From NCBI GenBank assembly GCA_011009095.1, contig VTPC01004843.1, positions 1 to 64,000 of the forward strand: a DNA stretch of 64,000 nucleotides, given 5' to 3'. Below the pieces are notes generated by a model. It saw only the letters and a program-made list of their open reading frames with translations. It ran no database searches and had not been told where the DNA came from. This document shows positions 54,901-62,152 of the stretch, in pieces (position 1 is the first letter of the stretch; every line of letters starts with the position of its first letter). Made by a program: the position numbers and the translations under genes. The stretch is from Ignelater luminosus. Its lineage: Eukaryota; Arthropoda; Insecta; Coleoptera; Elateridae.

Positions 54901-55002
54901 TTGAATTTTATTCTTTTTGTCTAACTTTATTACTTTGGCAACAATTGCTTGTTGTGATTTAAAGTTTAACTTTGTCAGTTCATTCTTCTTCTGCACAAGT
55001 TC
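32954..55002 (-). CDS. Rrp5/PDCD11 homologue, 3' ten exons (5' part outside window)
   Basis: Rrp5 (PDCD11 in human) is a nucleolar pre-rRNA processing factor needed for both ribosomal subunits; S1 repeats bind pre-rRNA and C-terminal HAT repeats bind other factors. Exons from 5' to 3' on the minus strand: 54859-55002, 41791-41986, 41368-41571, 41101-41299, 40376-41039, 40112-40321, 33803-33931, 33447-33702, 33160-33325, 32954-33104. They total 2319 nt (772 codons and stop) with every junction in phase and GT-AG. Collinearity with human PDCD11 is clear from memory, but the last S1 repeats seen in human before the linker appear to be absent. Introns of 6.2 and 12.9 kb are full of transposons. 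Exons upstream of 55002 were not found and probably lie beyond 64000. Confidence 0.9.
34260..35439. other. unrecognised region inside the intron
   Basis: I see no coding similarity I can name. It has several short frames on both strands, somewhat less AT-rich than its surroundings (34380-34900), and no clear terminal repeats. It may be interior of the outer element or a separate old insertion. Confidence 0.4.
35440..35770 (+). mobile_element. pogo C-terminal fragment
   Basis: It encodes EVTPDDDNTSLNESSDDEMD and KSNDFVLVKFSQKQIKYFVG and is nearly the same DNA as 43100-43440, with a small deletion near 35645. Only the terminal module of the transposase is left. It is a second copy of the same pogo subfamily within the same host gene. 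Confidence 0.8.
35790..36540 (+). mobile_element. IS630/Tc1-mariner-type DDE transposase relic
   Basis: A DDE block is readable near 36137-36225: ENVIVMDNAAYYLVQMDKPP with FKKAKYQEWL behind it, preceded by DYDATMTGDIFQNWVVNQL, and later NPIEMAWGYCK (~36297). This is the order D ... PIE of the large insect IS630-related family whose second catalytic block reads VMDNASYH. It is broken by several stops and frame changes. No TIRs were found. The part before 36050 is assigned with less certainty. Confidence 0.55.
36640..37420 (+). mobile_element. Tigger/pogo-like transposase relic
   Basis: It holds the catalytic core of a jerky/Tigger-type transposase: VPPVISLKGKQMKPTYSDGL, WLDHFLEYVLPPAVILIFNG, where the catalytic Asp of IFDG is Asn, then AKCHLDITIVEKAEAHGIHL. 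After frame changes it continues through a KIFSEVFLLTWEKTM-like segment. It is degraded and differs from the VLVKF-type pogo copies. Confidence 0.65.
37430..37870 (+). pseudogene. BEL/Pao integrase fragment (fossil)
   Basis: It shows MGNLPEMRVTPSF, then ATKVVHVELITDLTANSFFE and LQAFTARCGLCKLSIVY, the conserved path into the integrase core of BEL/Pao elements. It is about 440 bases long, broken and without ends. Confidence 0.72.
38269..39554 (+). mobile_element. mariner (mauritiana subfamily), apparently intact
   Basis: It is a 1286-bp element flanked by TA (38267-38268 and 39555-39556). The inner TIR sequence AGGTGTATACCTATGAAATG plus ACTTT matches perfectly at both ends; only the outermost bases differ (CC against CAT). 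It contains one uninterrupted transposase gene. It sits in a Tigger MITE inside an Rrp5 intron, on the strand opposite to Rrp5. Its clean ends and open frame make it the youngest insertion seen in this nest. Confidence 0.92.
38440..39480 (+). CDS. mariner transposase, Mos1-like, 346 aa
   Basis: The enzyme excises and inserts the mariner at TA sites. From the ATG at 38440 (MSNFVPSNYD) the product is 346 aa, against 345 for Mos1 of Drosophila, which it resembles closely along its length. Upstream in-frame codons from 38347 are less likely, since the family starts at MS-FVP. An N-terminal pair of HTH motifs (FRWFEKFRSGDFS; MMAEQLGVTQKTICKRLKDM), the linker GRPPK, WVPHEL (119-124), and the triad D156 (TGDEKW), D249 (LDDNAPPH) and D284 (YSPDLAPSDYHLF) are all present, giving DD34D. 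The end is VASDGYYFED. No defect is visible. Confidence 0.94.
   Translation: MSNFVPSNYDLRTSLIFCYQLKKNASQAHQMLIEAYGGHALSRAQCFRWFEKFRSGDFSVENEERGRPPKKFEDTELQALLNEDDGQTQEMMAEQLGVTQKTICKRLKDMGMILKVGRWVPHELTERQQENRKTTCEMLLSRFKRKSFLHRIVTGDEKWVYFSNPKRKRSYGPPGHKPKSTAKPNRFGRKAMLCVFWDQHGMIWYELLKPGETVDGARYQRQLADLNSAIHRKRPEYADRRHKVIFLDDNAPPHRTRATRELVETYDWEPLVHAAYSPDLAPSDYHLFASMGHALSEQRFNSHEEAKKWLDDWFAAKDGQFFWRGIHKLPERWVKCVASDGYYFED
39674..39874 (-). pseudogene. Tc1/mariner-type transposase fragment of the outer element
   Basis: The peptide LTLQQDGPSLHYDVCMWQFL with HENFPGCWISRRD is the second catalytic block (QQDG) and the following helix of a common insect IS630-related transposase. About 65 codons remain, next to the right TIR of the 33983-40098 element, in the expected orientation. 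Confidence 0.65.
40112..40321 (-). CDS. Rrp5 exon: start of the HAT region
   Basis: Seventy codons, phase 0 at both ends. The exon begins VETNEKKKKKPTVAERKELA, a charged helix, followed by EEQFLKLIKGKPNNSKIWVL, the first HAT-type helix (the W is the usual HAT Trp), ending YMAHLAS. The 5' splice site (GCTTCA|GTAAGT) is only 13 bases from the end of a large inserted transposon. Confidence 0.88.
40376..41039 (-). CDS. Rrp5 exon: basic/acidic linker with 30-residue repeats
   Basis: This single exon (221 codons) follows the last S1 part (VSGKLIGLEKRY). It starts with a Lys/Arg-rich nuclear or nucleolar-type segment (NKSRKEKRKANG, NQKKRKRLEVKR), continues with an Asp/Glu/Ser-rich tract, and then has three tandem 90-bp repeats (about 40410-40655). 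Each encodes a 30-residue unit with LPGVQNYF and QSSELINDNN. The LPG-V core resembles the short conserved motif between S1 and HAT regions in Rrp5 proteins. Sequence here is low-complexity and should evolve fast. Confidence 0.85.
41101..41986 (-). CDS. Rrp5 exons: central S1 repeats
   Basis: Three exons (41791-41986, 41368-41571, 41101-41299) are separated by introns of 219 and 68 nt. The first carries YSLDLLEQYLQDQEQIK, a helical linker, then an S1 repeat (LQLGQHVECVISQMTDVGCC). The second continues with the S1-like VDQKVEGIVFWINYHQEVAE. The third encodes FGSTVYGDVISIHSEYVIVA and ends VVIY. Junction phases are 0/1, 1/1 and 1/2. Confidence 0.88.
42150..43440 (+). mobile_element. pogo-like transposon, 3' two thirds, broken
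   Basis: It starts within the catalytic core (after a degraded TSAERETLVT block near 42210). It has LTLVIMDNHESHLAPDVLNI with the second Asp (~42440), PHTSHKLQALDESVFGPF with the third (~42550), then a basic linker (RKKGKSLILTDTPVKNE) and the acidic and VLVKF terminal module ending at 43424. There are frame changes near 42730 and 43030. It is the same subfamily as 1-1559. The 5' end and TIRs were not seen. Confidence 0.82.
43628..44139. mobile_element. foldback element with ~110-bp arms
   Basis: The left arm (43630-43740, starting GGAATCCGATAGTGATTTTT) is repeated inverted at 44025-44138 with few mismatches, around a 280-base AT-rich loop. It has no coding capacity. The stretch 43441-43627 before it holds one further element-like start (CAGTGTGGGATTAAAGTATG at 43441) without a partner. 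Confidence 0.82.
44340..44995 (+). pseudogene. gypsy fossil A, protease and early RT
   Basis: It shows KFLVDTGFEITCIS (protease, ~44397) and RT start segments: the FPEVFKELGRIKGEMEI region (~44675) and FVDRPVFPIHKVEYTLSQLK with FSETDANSGFYQV (~44830-44950). It is the first block of a gypsy element whose further blocks appear to lie at 52580-52690 and 57480-57815, separated by later insertions. It is broken. Confidence 0.72.
45366..46420 (+). mobile_element. piggyBac transposase relic with central deletion
   Basis: The start MNKDRIYLNDLPFE (45366) follows a good 3' splice site (TTCTCATTCCAG), as in the piggyBac at 62153. The acidic N-terminus (ESECEDSDDENSDPD) leads into the DDE domain: PYDIFCQLFDNSIIDNIVFQ (~45690), WTANDDMNHPYISKLMTVNR and LAVDESMIKFKGRS with the first catalytic Asp (~46085). 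After 46170 it jumps to the C-terminal SLKDFRRQVKDG and the Cys-rich CALCSTKLKP ... CTLGKVELCLGKTKDCF, so the middle with the other catalytic residues is lost. It also has stops. No TIRs were assigned. Confidence 0.8.
48658..49728 (+). CDS. LINE ORF1 (Gag-like, CCHC knuckles), 356 aa
   Basis: An open frame starts at 48658 after a long AT-rich leader. The N-terminal half has coiled-coil character (LKTKEVEITQLKESHKN). The central part resembles the RNA-binding fold of non-LTR Gag proteins (DVIIECRNKKDLDKLKLAI). The C-terminus has CCHC knuckles, CYKCFGYEHTQHTC and CGKCGSTEHKFKEC, and the start of a third (CIVCI) that is cut. ORF2 (endonuclease and RT) is missing; piggyBac sequence follows after about 49760. 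This is the R1/I/Jockey-type ORF1 organisation. A single clean 356-codon frame suggests fairly recent loss of the rest. Confidence 0.78.
   Translation: MNNSETNIESCSQIGTNFTQVFLESDSQNTTLNMQLEKLNVEDDLCNNIRSLREKILLSIPSKSTIKKRTECRKYTELIKDLSMQMIGIIKHVKEDLKTKEVEITQLKESHKNLNPKDNTTTNFINHNMNYAEAIKGQYKKPTNFNIKISKLNPKEEKNIKDMLKTEINPKHCNMNIINMKPIKTGDVIIECRNKKDLDKLKLAITTSTSLKCQEIKKRNPRLLLPRIDIDIKKDKLLDVITENNEWLIEKCGGEEYFRYNFTEKFRFGKNENSENIVVEVNGKIRKILLENRINLIWQSIWAEDYLSIQQCYKCFGYEHTQHTCRETKHYCGKCGSTEHKFKECKSITSKCIVCI
49780..50215 (+). pseudogene. piggyBac transposase N-terminal fragment
   Basis: The acidic leader (PPEDSDDSMLDESDKDSDY) is followed by EWTPNVDNYNEVNSPMHYFR, FFDGQLLKYIADQSNLYAVQ and NEHELEQFIYVCI, the opening of the piggyBac DDE domain. 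It ends at about 50215, before any catalytic residue, where GC-richer sequence (GCGCTCGCCACGACGCC) begins. It has a frame change near 49960. Confidence 0.75.
50346..51182 (+). pseudogene. THAP-domain transposase-type gene, truncated
   Basis: Exon 1 (50346-50562) starts MSYGVTKSKNNCCVPQCKS and has the C2CH layout of a THAP DNA-binding finger: CVPQC, then ISFHKFP, then VCSLHF. Intron 50563-50632 (GTAAGT ... TTTTACAG) leads to exon 2 with FKKTAFPSQNLP, the AVP-type box. The invariant THAP Trp codon is TGA here (after NRILTNK). Further on, 50784-51182 encodes KGVQVNTYDDFTSYNIENLM and a YKYRILTGVIN segment, like the region before the DDE domain in THAP-linked Harbinger/ISL2EU-type transposases. 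No DDE domain follows, so it is a dead fragment. Confidence 0.7.
51271..52112. mobile_element. 842-bp foldback with nested palindromes
   Basis: The ends share GTGTGTCCCAATTTCGATGC in inverted orientation, and homology extends about 150-180 bases inward (GTTCACGGCTTACTAGATAT against its complement at 51961-51980). A second, inner palindrome spans about 51433-51690 (GTTATGTAACAATCGCTAAA against its mirror). TA dinucleotides flank it. It is non-coding. A diverged single end of the same family lies at 56930-57095. Confidence 0.85.
52580..52690 (+). pseudogene. gypsy fossil A, middle RT fragment
   Basis: About 35 codons: FVTTFGQLVYKRCPFGLNSA and PEYYHRIHTRAEW, the RT block just before the YxDD motif in gypsy elements. 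It fits between the pieces at 44340 and 57480. Confidence 0.62.
52779..53328 (+). mobile_element. Tigger-type element, 550 bp, internally deleted
   Basis: The ends CAGTGATGTTCACTTATAAT and the complement of GTCCGCTTATAACGAACTCC-type sequence (53300-53328, CTTTACTG) are flanked by TA (52777-52778 and 53329-53330). Inside, 53080-53200 encodes the start of a CENP-B-like HTH (KRNCFTLKEKYEIIKHLQRG, SEICREM). The rest of the transposase is gone. A partial copy of its right end lies at 56600-56717. Confidence 0.8.
53329..54016. other. unrecognised stretch
   Basis: No gene or paired repeat was identified. Some short frames exist but none with a known motif. Confidence 0.45.
54017..54180. mobile_element. 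short hairpin MITE, ~160 bp
   Basis: GGGCCGTATTCTACCGTCAT (54018) is matched inverted by AATCACGACAGTAGAATACG (54152) and flanking bases. Inner arms with CCATGACGG and AATCATGGCT continue the hairpin. It is non-coding. The following 54181-54858 holds nothing else I recognise. Confidence 0.65.
54859..55002 (-). CDS. Rrp5 exon: end of an S1 repeat
   Basis: The 48-codon exon begins ELVQKKNELTKLNF after a TTTTAG acceptor and ends VSEVFDFNLE before GTAATT. The segment AIVAKVIKLDKKNKIQATAK is a typical last beta-strand region of an S1 repeat. It is phase 0 at both ends and continues into YSLDLLEQYL of the next exon, 12.9 kb away, matching the order in human PDCD11. It is isolated in repeat-rich DNA, so the match to the next exon's phase and to the homologue is the main support. 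Confidence 0.78.
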
Positions 55003-55856
55003 CTAAAACATATTTATATGTAATGATATTCAAAGTACAAATATACACTGTGCCTCTAAAGTAATACATAAATTTATTATTATTATTATTATTACTATTA
55101 CACAATTATTACCAAATTCGATTTCAAGGTATTACTAAATGTAGGCGCTGTTGCTAAGTCTACAGTCTTTTTGTGGTGACAACTAAAATGGTTTTTTTAA
55201 ATGAGACACTCTGTATTGTCACATTTTTAGAAACTGCTCTTATTATACACTTTATTCGTTAGAGCAAGCAACTATCAGTGTCAAGATTTCTGAATATTTC
55301 TTGACTGTACCCATTTAATGTGACGTTTTTTCCGAGTGTACTTAGAATTTAGTTACAAAAAGTTACTAAATGGTTTTAGGTTATGTAGCATTTGACAATT
55401 AATTATGTTTGCATTTCTTAGAATTTATAAGCAGCAGATTATTTACATACTTACATATTTTGTTTTGTTAAAGCGTGTTAAAATATCATATTACGTGTAC
55501 ATGAAAAGACATCTATTCATTTAGGATTTAAAATGTATGCATTTTTGTTCTAACACTTCCTTTCAAATTCTCTTATCTTACTACTACGATTCTGTTATTT
55601 ATAAAGTTATTTTGCCGCTTTGTTGAATGATTACTCAAAACCCACCTAATGTTGGATAAAATAAATGTAAAATGAAGTGTGATTTGTGATTTCTGAATGT
55701 AGTCTGTGCTGATTATACAAATTGTTTAAAGTGTTAATTATAACTTAATATTTGCTTTCATTTGCACATGCAGCACTTGAGATTTTATACCAACACTTTT
55801 TATTAACAGTAAGCAGAAATATGCAAGTTGTACGTTTTTGTGATTAGTGGTGGTTT
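55003..55856. other. gene-free intron sequence with a TTA microsatellite
   Basis: A (TTA)n tract lies at about 55073-55100. No coding similarity was recognised. Confidence 0.5.
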
Positions 55857-57265
55857 TAAAAAGGCCATGGATAGAGTTACACACCTTATGTAACTTTATT
55901 TATTTTGTTAAAGTTACACATATGTGTAACTTTACTTTCTAGCTTATTCTTACACACCTTGCTTGTATGTGTATGTAATTTCTTCTTATTTGATACAGAG
56001 AATAGCTAATCTAACTGAAAAATATGGTTATGTGTGGCCTTCAGCATAAACTTGTTAGGTAACAGCTTGTGTATTATGTGTTTGCATAAAAAAGTTATTT
56101 GCAACAAATTAACTGGTTAATTAGAAATGCACACATTAAATTGTGTGAATAAATGCACAGTTTAATTTGTTTAGTTTAAGATGGAAACTCTCTCAAGGAA
56201 AAAAATTTACACTTTAAATGAAATGGAAGAATTCATTAAAAAATACGAAAAAGAACATTTTATTAACCTGTACAAATGAGATGGCAGACTGATTACAAGT
56301 TCAGCAAAAAAATGCCCTTTGAAAGCTGAAAAAGCCAATAAAGATTTAAAGTAGAAGAAAAAAGAAAAGAAGATCTAGGTAACTACTTTGGTGTTCAAAA
56401 ATAGCTGTTTTTATTATTAGTTTTGATTTTTTAGTACCTTTAAAGAAGATTGCCAAATGAAGATATGTTTTGGCTTGGCAAGTAAAGGCCAGTATTTAGA
56501 AATAAAAAAATGAAGACCATAATCACACGATATATAAGGAAAACTATAATTTATTTGTAAGGAAGAGATTAAAAACCTAAAACAGTTAAAATGCAAAGAT
56601 GTAAAAAATAAAATAAGAGTTAAATCAGACGGTAGCGTTTTTTGTAACTTATCACTTACAACGAACTTCGGTTAAAACGAACCATTTTTGACAGTCCCTT
56701 GGAGTTCGTTATAAGCGTTGTGTTGAACGCTGCTGTGACCAACTGTAATAATTGCTGTTCATCTATTTAAAAAAATAAGGTTGATGATGGTTACTCGAAA
56801 CCAAAACGTTGTACAAAAATCTTGTTAGCGTATTTTAATAGAACACAAAAAGTGGCAATGGAAAAGTGGTTTTAATTTTCTGATATCCCTTCAAATAAAG
56901 GGAAAAAAATAACGAAAATCGAAAAATCTACTTTTTTTAAAATATCTCTGAAACTATCCAAGATATCTAGATTTTGCAAACGCCAACAAAAAGGTCCTAT
57001 AAATAGCCAACTTTCATCTCATTTAACTGATCCTGTATCTCTTACCGTTTCCAAGATCCCCATGCTATGCATCCTTATCTTGGACACACTGTATATCAAC
57101 ATTGTCACTCTTATTCATAAGATGTGTACCCATAGGTTAAGCACTAAATTACTTACGAGGTATGTAAGAATAAGCTAGAAAGTAAAGTTACACATGTGTG
57201 TAACTTTAACAAAATAAATAAAGTTACATGAGGTGTGTAACTCTATCCATGGCCTTTTAAAAACA
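55857..57265 (+). mobile_element. element with >100-bp TIRs, MULE-like (Phantom type?)
   Basis: The left arm (55857-55970, starting TAAAAAGGCCATGGATAGAG) is repeated inverted at 57155-57265 with few mismatches. Inside, 56182-56353 reads METLSRKKIYTLNEMEEFIK, then after one stop DGRLITSSAKKCPLKAEKAN, resembling the N-terminus of insect MULE/Phantom transposases that precedes a FAR1/FLYWCH-type finger. Long TIRs fit a MULE. The rest of the coding region is replaced by a Tigger end (56600-56717) and a foldback end (56930-57095). The family call is tentative. Confidence 0.6.
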
Positions 57266-57479
57266 ATACCAGTTTGTTGTTGCCACTAAAAAAAGGTAGT
57301 TAGTAATTAAGGAGTTCGGTTGTTAAATTGAATGATTTTTGGAAGTAAATTTGCAAATTAGTGTTATATTCTCCATTATTATGTACTGTGTGAAAAATGT
57401 TGAAAAAGTGTTTATTGAGAAAATTTTAAACTTAATGAAAAAAACTATGTACAAGCTGTTTGTAAATGCTGCCATTATT

Positions 57480-57815
57480 TATCAAAAGAAAAAAGAAAAT
57501 TGAAAATGCATGTAAAGGAATTCAAGGAGTAGTAAATTATTTAGATGACATAGTAGTAATTTCAGATTCGATTGAAGAACACCTAAGAAAATTAGAAGTT
57601 GTGTTTGAAAAGCTGCGGGTCTGAAATTGAATGAAGCAAAATGTAAATCTTTACAAGACAAAGTTGAATATCTGGAGCATGTTATTAATAAAAATGACTT
57701 GCGAGCATCAAGCAAGAAATTAGCAAATTATTATCATAAATTCTGGAAAAATTACAGCGACATTTGTTATCCACTCAATAATTTATGTAGAAAAGATGTT
57801 ACGTTTATCTACAAA
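57480..57815 (+). pseudogene. gypsy fossil A, RT active-site block
   Basis: It encodes GVVNYLDDIVVISDSIEEHL with the YLDD active site (~57560), then LNEAKCKSLQDKVEYLEHVI and LANYYHKFWKNYSDICYPLN. It stops at about 57815, where a second gypsy copy begins at an earlier point of RT. Confidence 0.72.
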
Positions 57816-60800
57816 TTTCTAAGAATGCCATATGGTATCTCATCAGCAAGTAAAGTATTTCAACAAAAAATGAAAGAATTTTTAATGTTGAAGGCATTGA
57901 AATTTGGGACCGAGCTTTGAAAGAACGCAATGTAAAGGTTAAAGAAAGCATTTGAAATAGCTCTCCAGCATAACATTAAATTTCAGAAGTCCAAATGTAA
58001 ATTTGGATTAAGAGAAGTAAAATATCTAGGCCACAAGTTCTCAGAAAATGGAATTTCAGTGGACAAAGATAAAGTGGAGGCAATCAGAGACATGTTACAA
58101 CCCAAAAATAAAACTGACAGATTTTTTGGTTTTGTTACCTATGTGAGCAGATTCATAGAAAACATGTCAGAAAAACAGAATGTAATTTTTCAACGAAATG
58201 CATTCAAAGAAATAAAAGAGGTCATACTGAATAGTCCAGAATTAAAATATTTTGATCCAAATAAGGAAGTAACTATATCAATTGACAGTTCACAAGCAGG
58301 AATCAGAGCAGTACTTCTTCAAGAAGGCAAGCCTTATGCATTTGGCTCAAGAGCAATGACACAGACACAAATCAACTATGCTCAGATTGAAAAAGAGTTA
58401 CTTGCAATTTGCTTTGGAGTGCAAAAGTTTCATCAATACGTCTTTGGTAAAAAGTTTACTGTAGAAACCGATCATAAACTTCTTATATCTATTTTCAACA
58501 AACCTCTTAACGAAACTCCAGCTAGATTGTAATGTCATTTTAAAGTTTTGCATACTTATCCGAATTTTATGTTGAGTTTGGCTTTAAATACATTCATTTA
58601 ATATAAATTTATCGCTTCGTCTTACTTTTTTATGTTTAGCAAGTTGTTTATATTGCTAACAGATATTTTTCTTTGGAGTTCTGTTGTTAAGAATTAAAAT
58701 GTGTTCAATAAATGGTTTTATACTTCTTTCATTAGTGAAATCGGATACATTATTTTATGACCCGAACGTGCTTTGTGCTGTTTTTAAATCTTTGTTATAT
58801 TTTTCAACTGTATTTCCAAGAAAGAACATGTTCGTAATCTGCTAATTCATGTCTGGCAAAAGACAGTTCTACAGTAAAGAAATGATATCCAGTAGTTTTC
58901 CATTATCCAATTTATCATCTGTATTTTGTTTGGGGATATCGTGTACAACTGACTTTTCTATTTTGCCAAACCGTTCCCTTTGTTGGTACTTTATGATTTT
59001 CTCGGGGGAGTCTAAATTCGGACACCGTGGAATGCGGGTGTTCACCGCGACTTCCTGGGTCCAAGCGGACCCGGTGCTTCTCGCGTTTTGTTTCGATCTT
59101 TATGTGTGCGCACGGTTAATTTCGACATGTTAGTGGCTGTGAATTTGCTTTGGTTTTCTATTTGGTTAATGGTTTATGAGCATTAATTTGCATTTTGAGT
59201 TAATCCTCGAGGGAGGCCTCTTTGAGGATTAAAATATTGACGCATCATTGTGCGGATGAACTTAAAAATTCATATGCTGAAAGGTGTTACCTGTATTTTT
59301 ACTAGTATGTGGAGATGAACGACAAGCTCATTGTCCCTGTCTTCATTAGAAGGATCGTGTAAAGAAGTAACCGTGTCGAGCCAGTTATTTGGAAATTATT
59401 TAGTCCCACTTTCTTCTTGAATTTTTGGTTTACTCATTATGAAAATCACCGTTATGTACCTGGTGTTCTTTGACTCCGCTATCTTCGTCATGCTCTCTAA
59501 TATCCCATCTTCAGTATCCATCGAGAGATCTGGTATTCTCTTCGTTATTGAGAAAATTAAAGTTTTGTGTTTGCGAAGGTTAAGTGTTTAAAAATTTATT
59601 GTGGTTGAAACCATGCCTTCTCATAATTAAATTTAGTGTAAATTCAATTCTTTTGTATTTGGAAAAGTTGCTGGAAACTCAAAGGACCTCCAGATTTAGA
59701 GTAAGGAATACTTGTTTATGTTACATATAGTTGTTTGTATTTTTATGTTGTTTTGTTTAAATGCTTTGAGTATTTAACGTTAATATTTGGCTTATTTAAT
59801 GTTAGAAAAGTATCTTTATAGTGTATTCTTTCCGGAAAAATTTAGGAAAACAATAGGTAGTTTAAATTTTATAGTAATCTTTTGAAAGTTTTCTTTTTTT
59901 GTTTGAAGTAATACAAGATCATACGTTCTAAATTTATTAATAGTCTTAAATCATGTTCAATTTTGTTTGCTTAGAAGGGTTTAATACAATAATTATTTTG
60001 CGATTTAATGATTTCTAAACGCATTTATTTGACGGGTCCTTCAGACCTAATTTTTATGTAATAATTGTCCTTCTTTTATTTAATGTTTGTAAAGTAATAA
60101 TTTCTTTAATCAACCATATCATTTTGAATCTTTTTGTGAATGTTTATTTTACTTGATTTCAAAGCATAATAATAAATTCATGTAGTTTAACTTTTGTGTT
60201 CTTATTTCTAGGAGTTTGTTTTTGTTTTATAAGCTTATTTAGGTGCCGTGATGATGGATCTTGGCTTCTAGCAACCCGCATAATATTTGATTTTGTGAAT
60301 AAAGCTTTGTTTATAGTATTGAAAAACGAGAGAGAGGCTGGAGATTTACAAAGCTTATTTTATTTTAAGTTGTGGAACCAACAGAGGTTCCTTGGTAAGT
60401 AAAAGAGAGAGTACAATTTAGTCTCCGGACACGATTTTGAAGTGTTTATCTACAGGGTGGTATTTTGGGTGGACCCTATATACAGCATGTTCGTTGGTGG
60501 GGGACAGGTCGACGAATTACATCGTTTTGTGTAGCACTGTCTCCTGGCGCGCTTTTGGTATCTCTTTAGGCTTTTTAGCTAAAAGCTAAGTTTTAGGTTC
60601 AGGTAAGATCATCAAAGCCTGGATTATTTACTATCTTGGAACCTACTCCCGTCTTCGACATGAGCTATGGGCTTGAACATCTACCGATATCTGGCTTATA
60701 CAAGACTTGTGCATACTTTTGGGCATTTTCCCATTACAAGATTACAAAGAATGTTTCTTTCTATTCAAAGGTATGACTTAAATCTAATATATAAGCCTGG

Positions 60801-62131
60801 TAAGAATTTAATTTTAGCTGATAGTCCATCTAGAGCTAACATTGATAGACCATATGATGATAACTTAGATCTAGAAGCACAAGTCTATCTTATTAAACAA
60901 AATTTAATTATTACTGATCAAAGATTAAATGAGTTAATTGAATTAACCAAAAATGATGAAGAATTGAAACTAATAAAAAAATACATAAAGGACGGTTAGC
61001 CACAATTCAATAAACTAACAGAAATGAAAAAATATTATAAATTTAAAAATGAAATAACTGAAGCTAATGATTTATTATTAAACAATCAAAAAATAATTAT
61101 TCCTAAGCAAATGAGAAGTTTAATATTAAAAAAAAATCGTGCAGCTCATTTTAGAATAAATAAATGCATTCAAAGAGCAAATATGAATATGTATTGGCCA
61201 GGAATGTGTTCTGACATTGAACAGTTAATTAGTAAATGCAGAACATGTCAAGAATATGAAAAATCGATCCAAAAAGAACCATTGATTCCACATCATATAC
61301 CAAAAACTCCATGGTTAAAACTTTCAATAGATATCTATGAAATTTACAACAAACAATTCTTATTAGTCATTGATTATTATTCAAAATTCATTGAGATTGA
61401 AAACTTGTGTAATGATTTAACATCAACAAACGTTATAAACAAATTAAAGGCAACTTTCTCAAGACAGGGTATACCAGTACAAGTAATTTGAAATGGTGGT
61501 CCACAATTTTCTAATAAAGAATTCCAAGACTTCACAAAACGATGGAATTTCACACATAAAGATAGTATCACCCCATCATCAACAAGCCAATGGCATGGCT
61601 GAACGAGCAATTCAAACAGTGAAACGTACAATAAAGAAATGTATGCAAAGTGGAGAAAATATTGAACTTGCACTTCTCATCTACAGAAACACCCCAATAA
61701 ATAATACATATATACACCAGTCCAAATCTTAAATTCTAGAACATTACGAGATAATATACCAACCTACAATCTAAGTTGAAACCTAAAGAAATTGATAAAT
61801 CCAACTCCCTACTTAATAATTCTCAAAAGACTTACAAAGACTACTACGATAGAAATTCTAAACAATTATCATCACTAAAGATAAGACAAAAGGTCAAATT
61901 TCAAGATCGTCCTGGAGGTAAATGGAAATTTTTATACTAAAAATGTGTAAACCATCACATTCCTATATGTTTGAAAAAGAATTTATGAATAATTTATGCA
62001 AGCAATCTGTATCCAATGACACCAATATAACTGTTGCTGTAAATTCTAATAATTTCAGTGATGATAATAAAACAAATAGTACTGCTTGTTCGGGTAGAAC
62101 TATAAAACCACCAAGTAGGTTAGATTTATAA
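57815..62131 (+). mobile_element. gypsy fossil B, RT to integrase, split by a long LTR
   Basis: It begins inside RT (RMPYGISSASKVFQQKMKEF). Then come KSKCKFGLREVKYLGHKFSE, RNase H (ISIDSSQAGIRAVLLQEGKP, ~58280; NYAQIEKELLAICFGV), an insertion at 58528-60738, and after it YDLNLIYKPGKN, the integrase zinc region (NRAAHFRINKCIQRA; CRTCQEY, ~61135-61255), the core (LSIDIYEIYNKQFLLVIDYY; HHQQANGMAERAIQTVKR, ~61570) and a C-terminal tail ending RTIKPPSRLDL at 62131. It is broken. No LTR of its own was seen. Confidence 0.8.
58528..60738. mobile_element. 2.2-kb probable solo LTR inserted in gypsy B
   Basis: The insert starts TGTAATGTC and ends CATTACA, so its termini form the inverted repeat TGTAATG/CATTACA with the TG...CA rule of LTRs. 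It is flanked by the 4-bp repeat AGAT (58524-58527 and 60739-60742), and gypsy RNase H coding resumes directly after it. No protein-coding part is seen in 2211 bases. A solo LTR of a large-LTR retrotransposon is the best fit. It is a fossil. Confidence 0.68.
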
Positions 62132-62152
62132 TTTTAATTTGTAACTTGTCAA

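Noticed and set aside
58849-59133. 94-codon plus-strand frame within the long LTR
   Set aside because: No known motif and no codon signal; it lies wholly inside the LTR-like insert.
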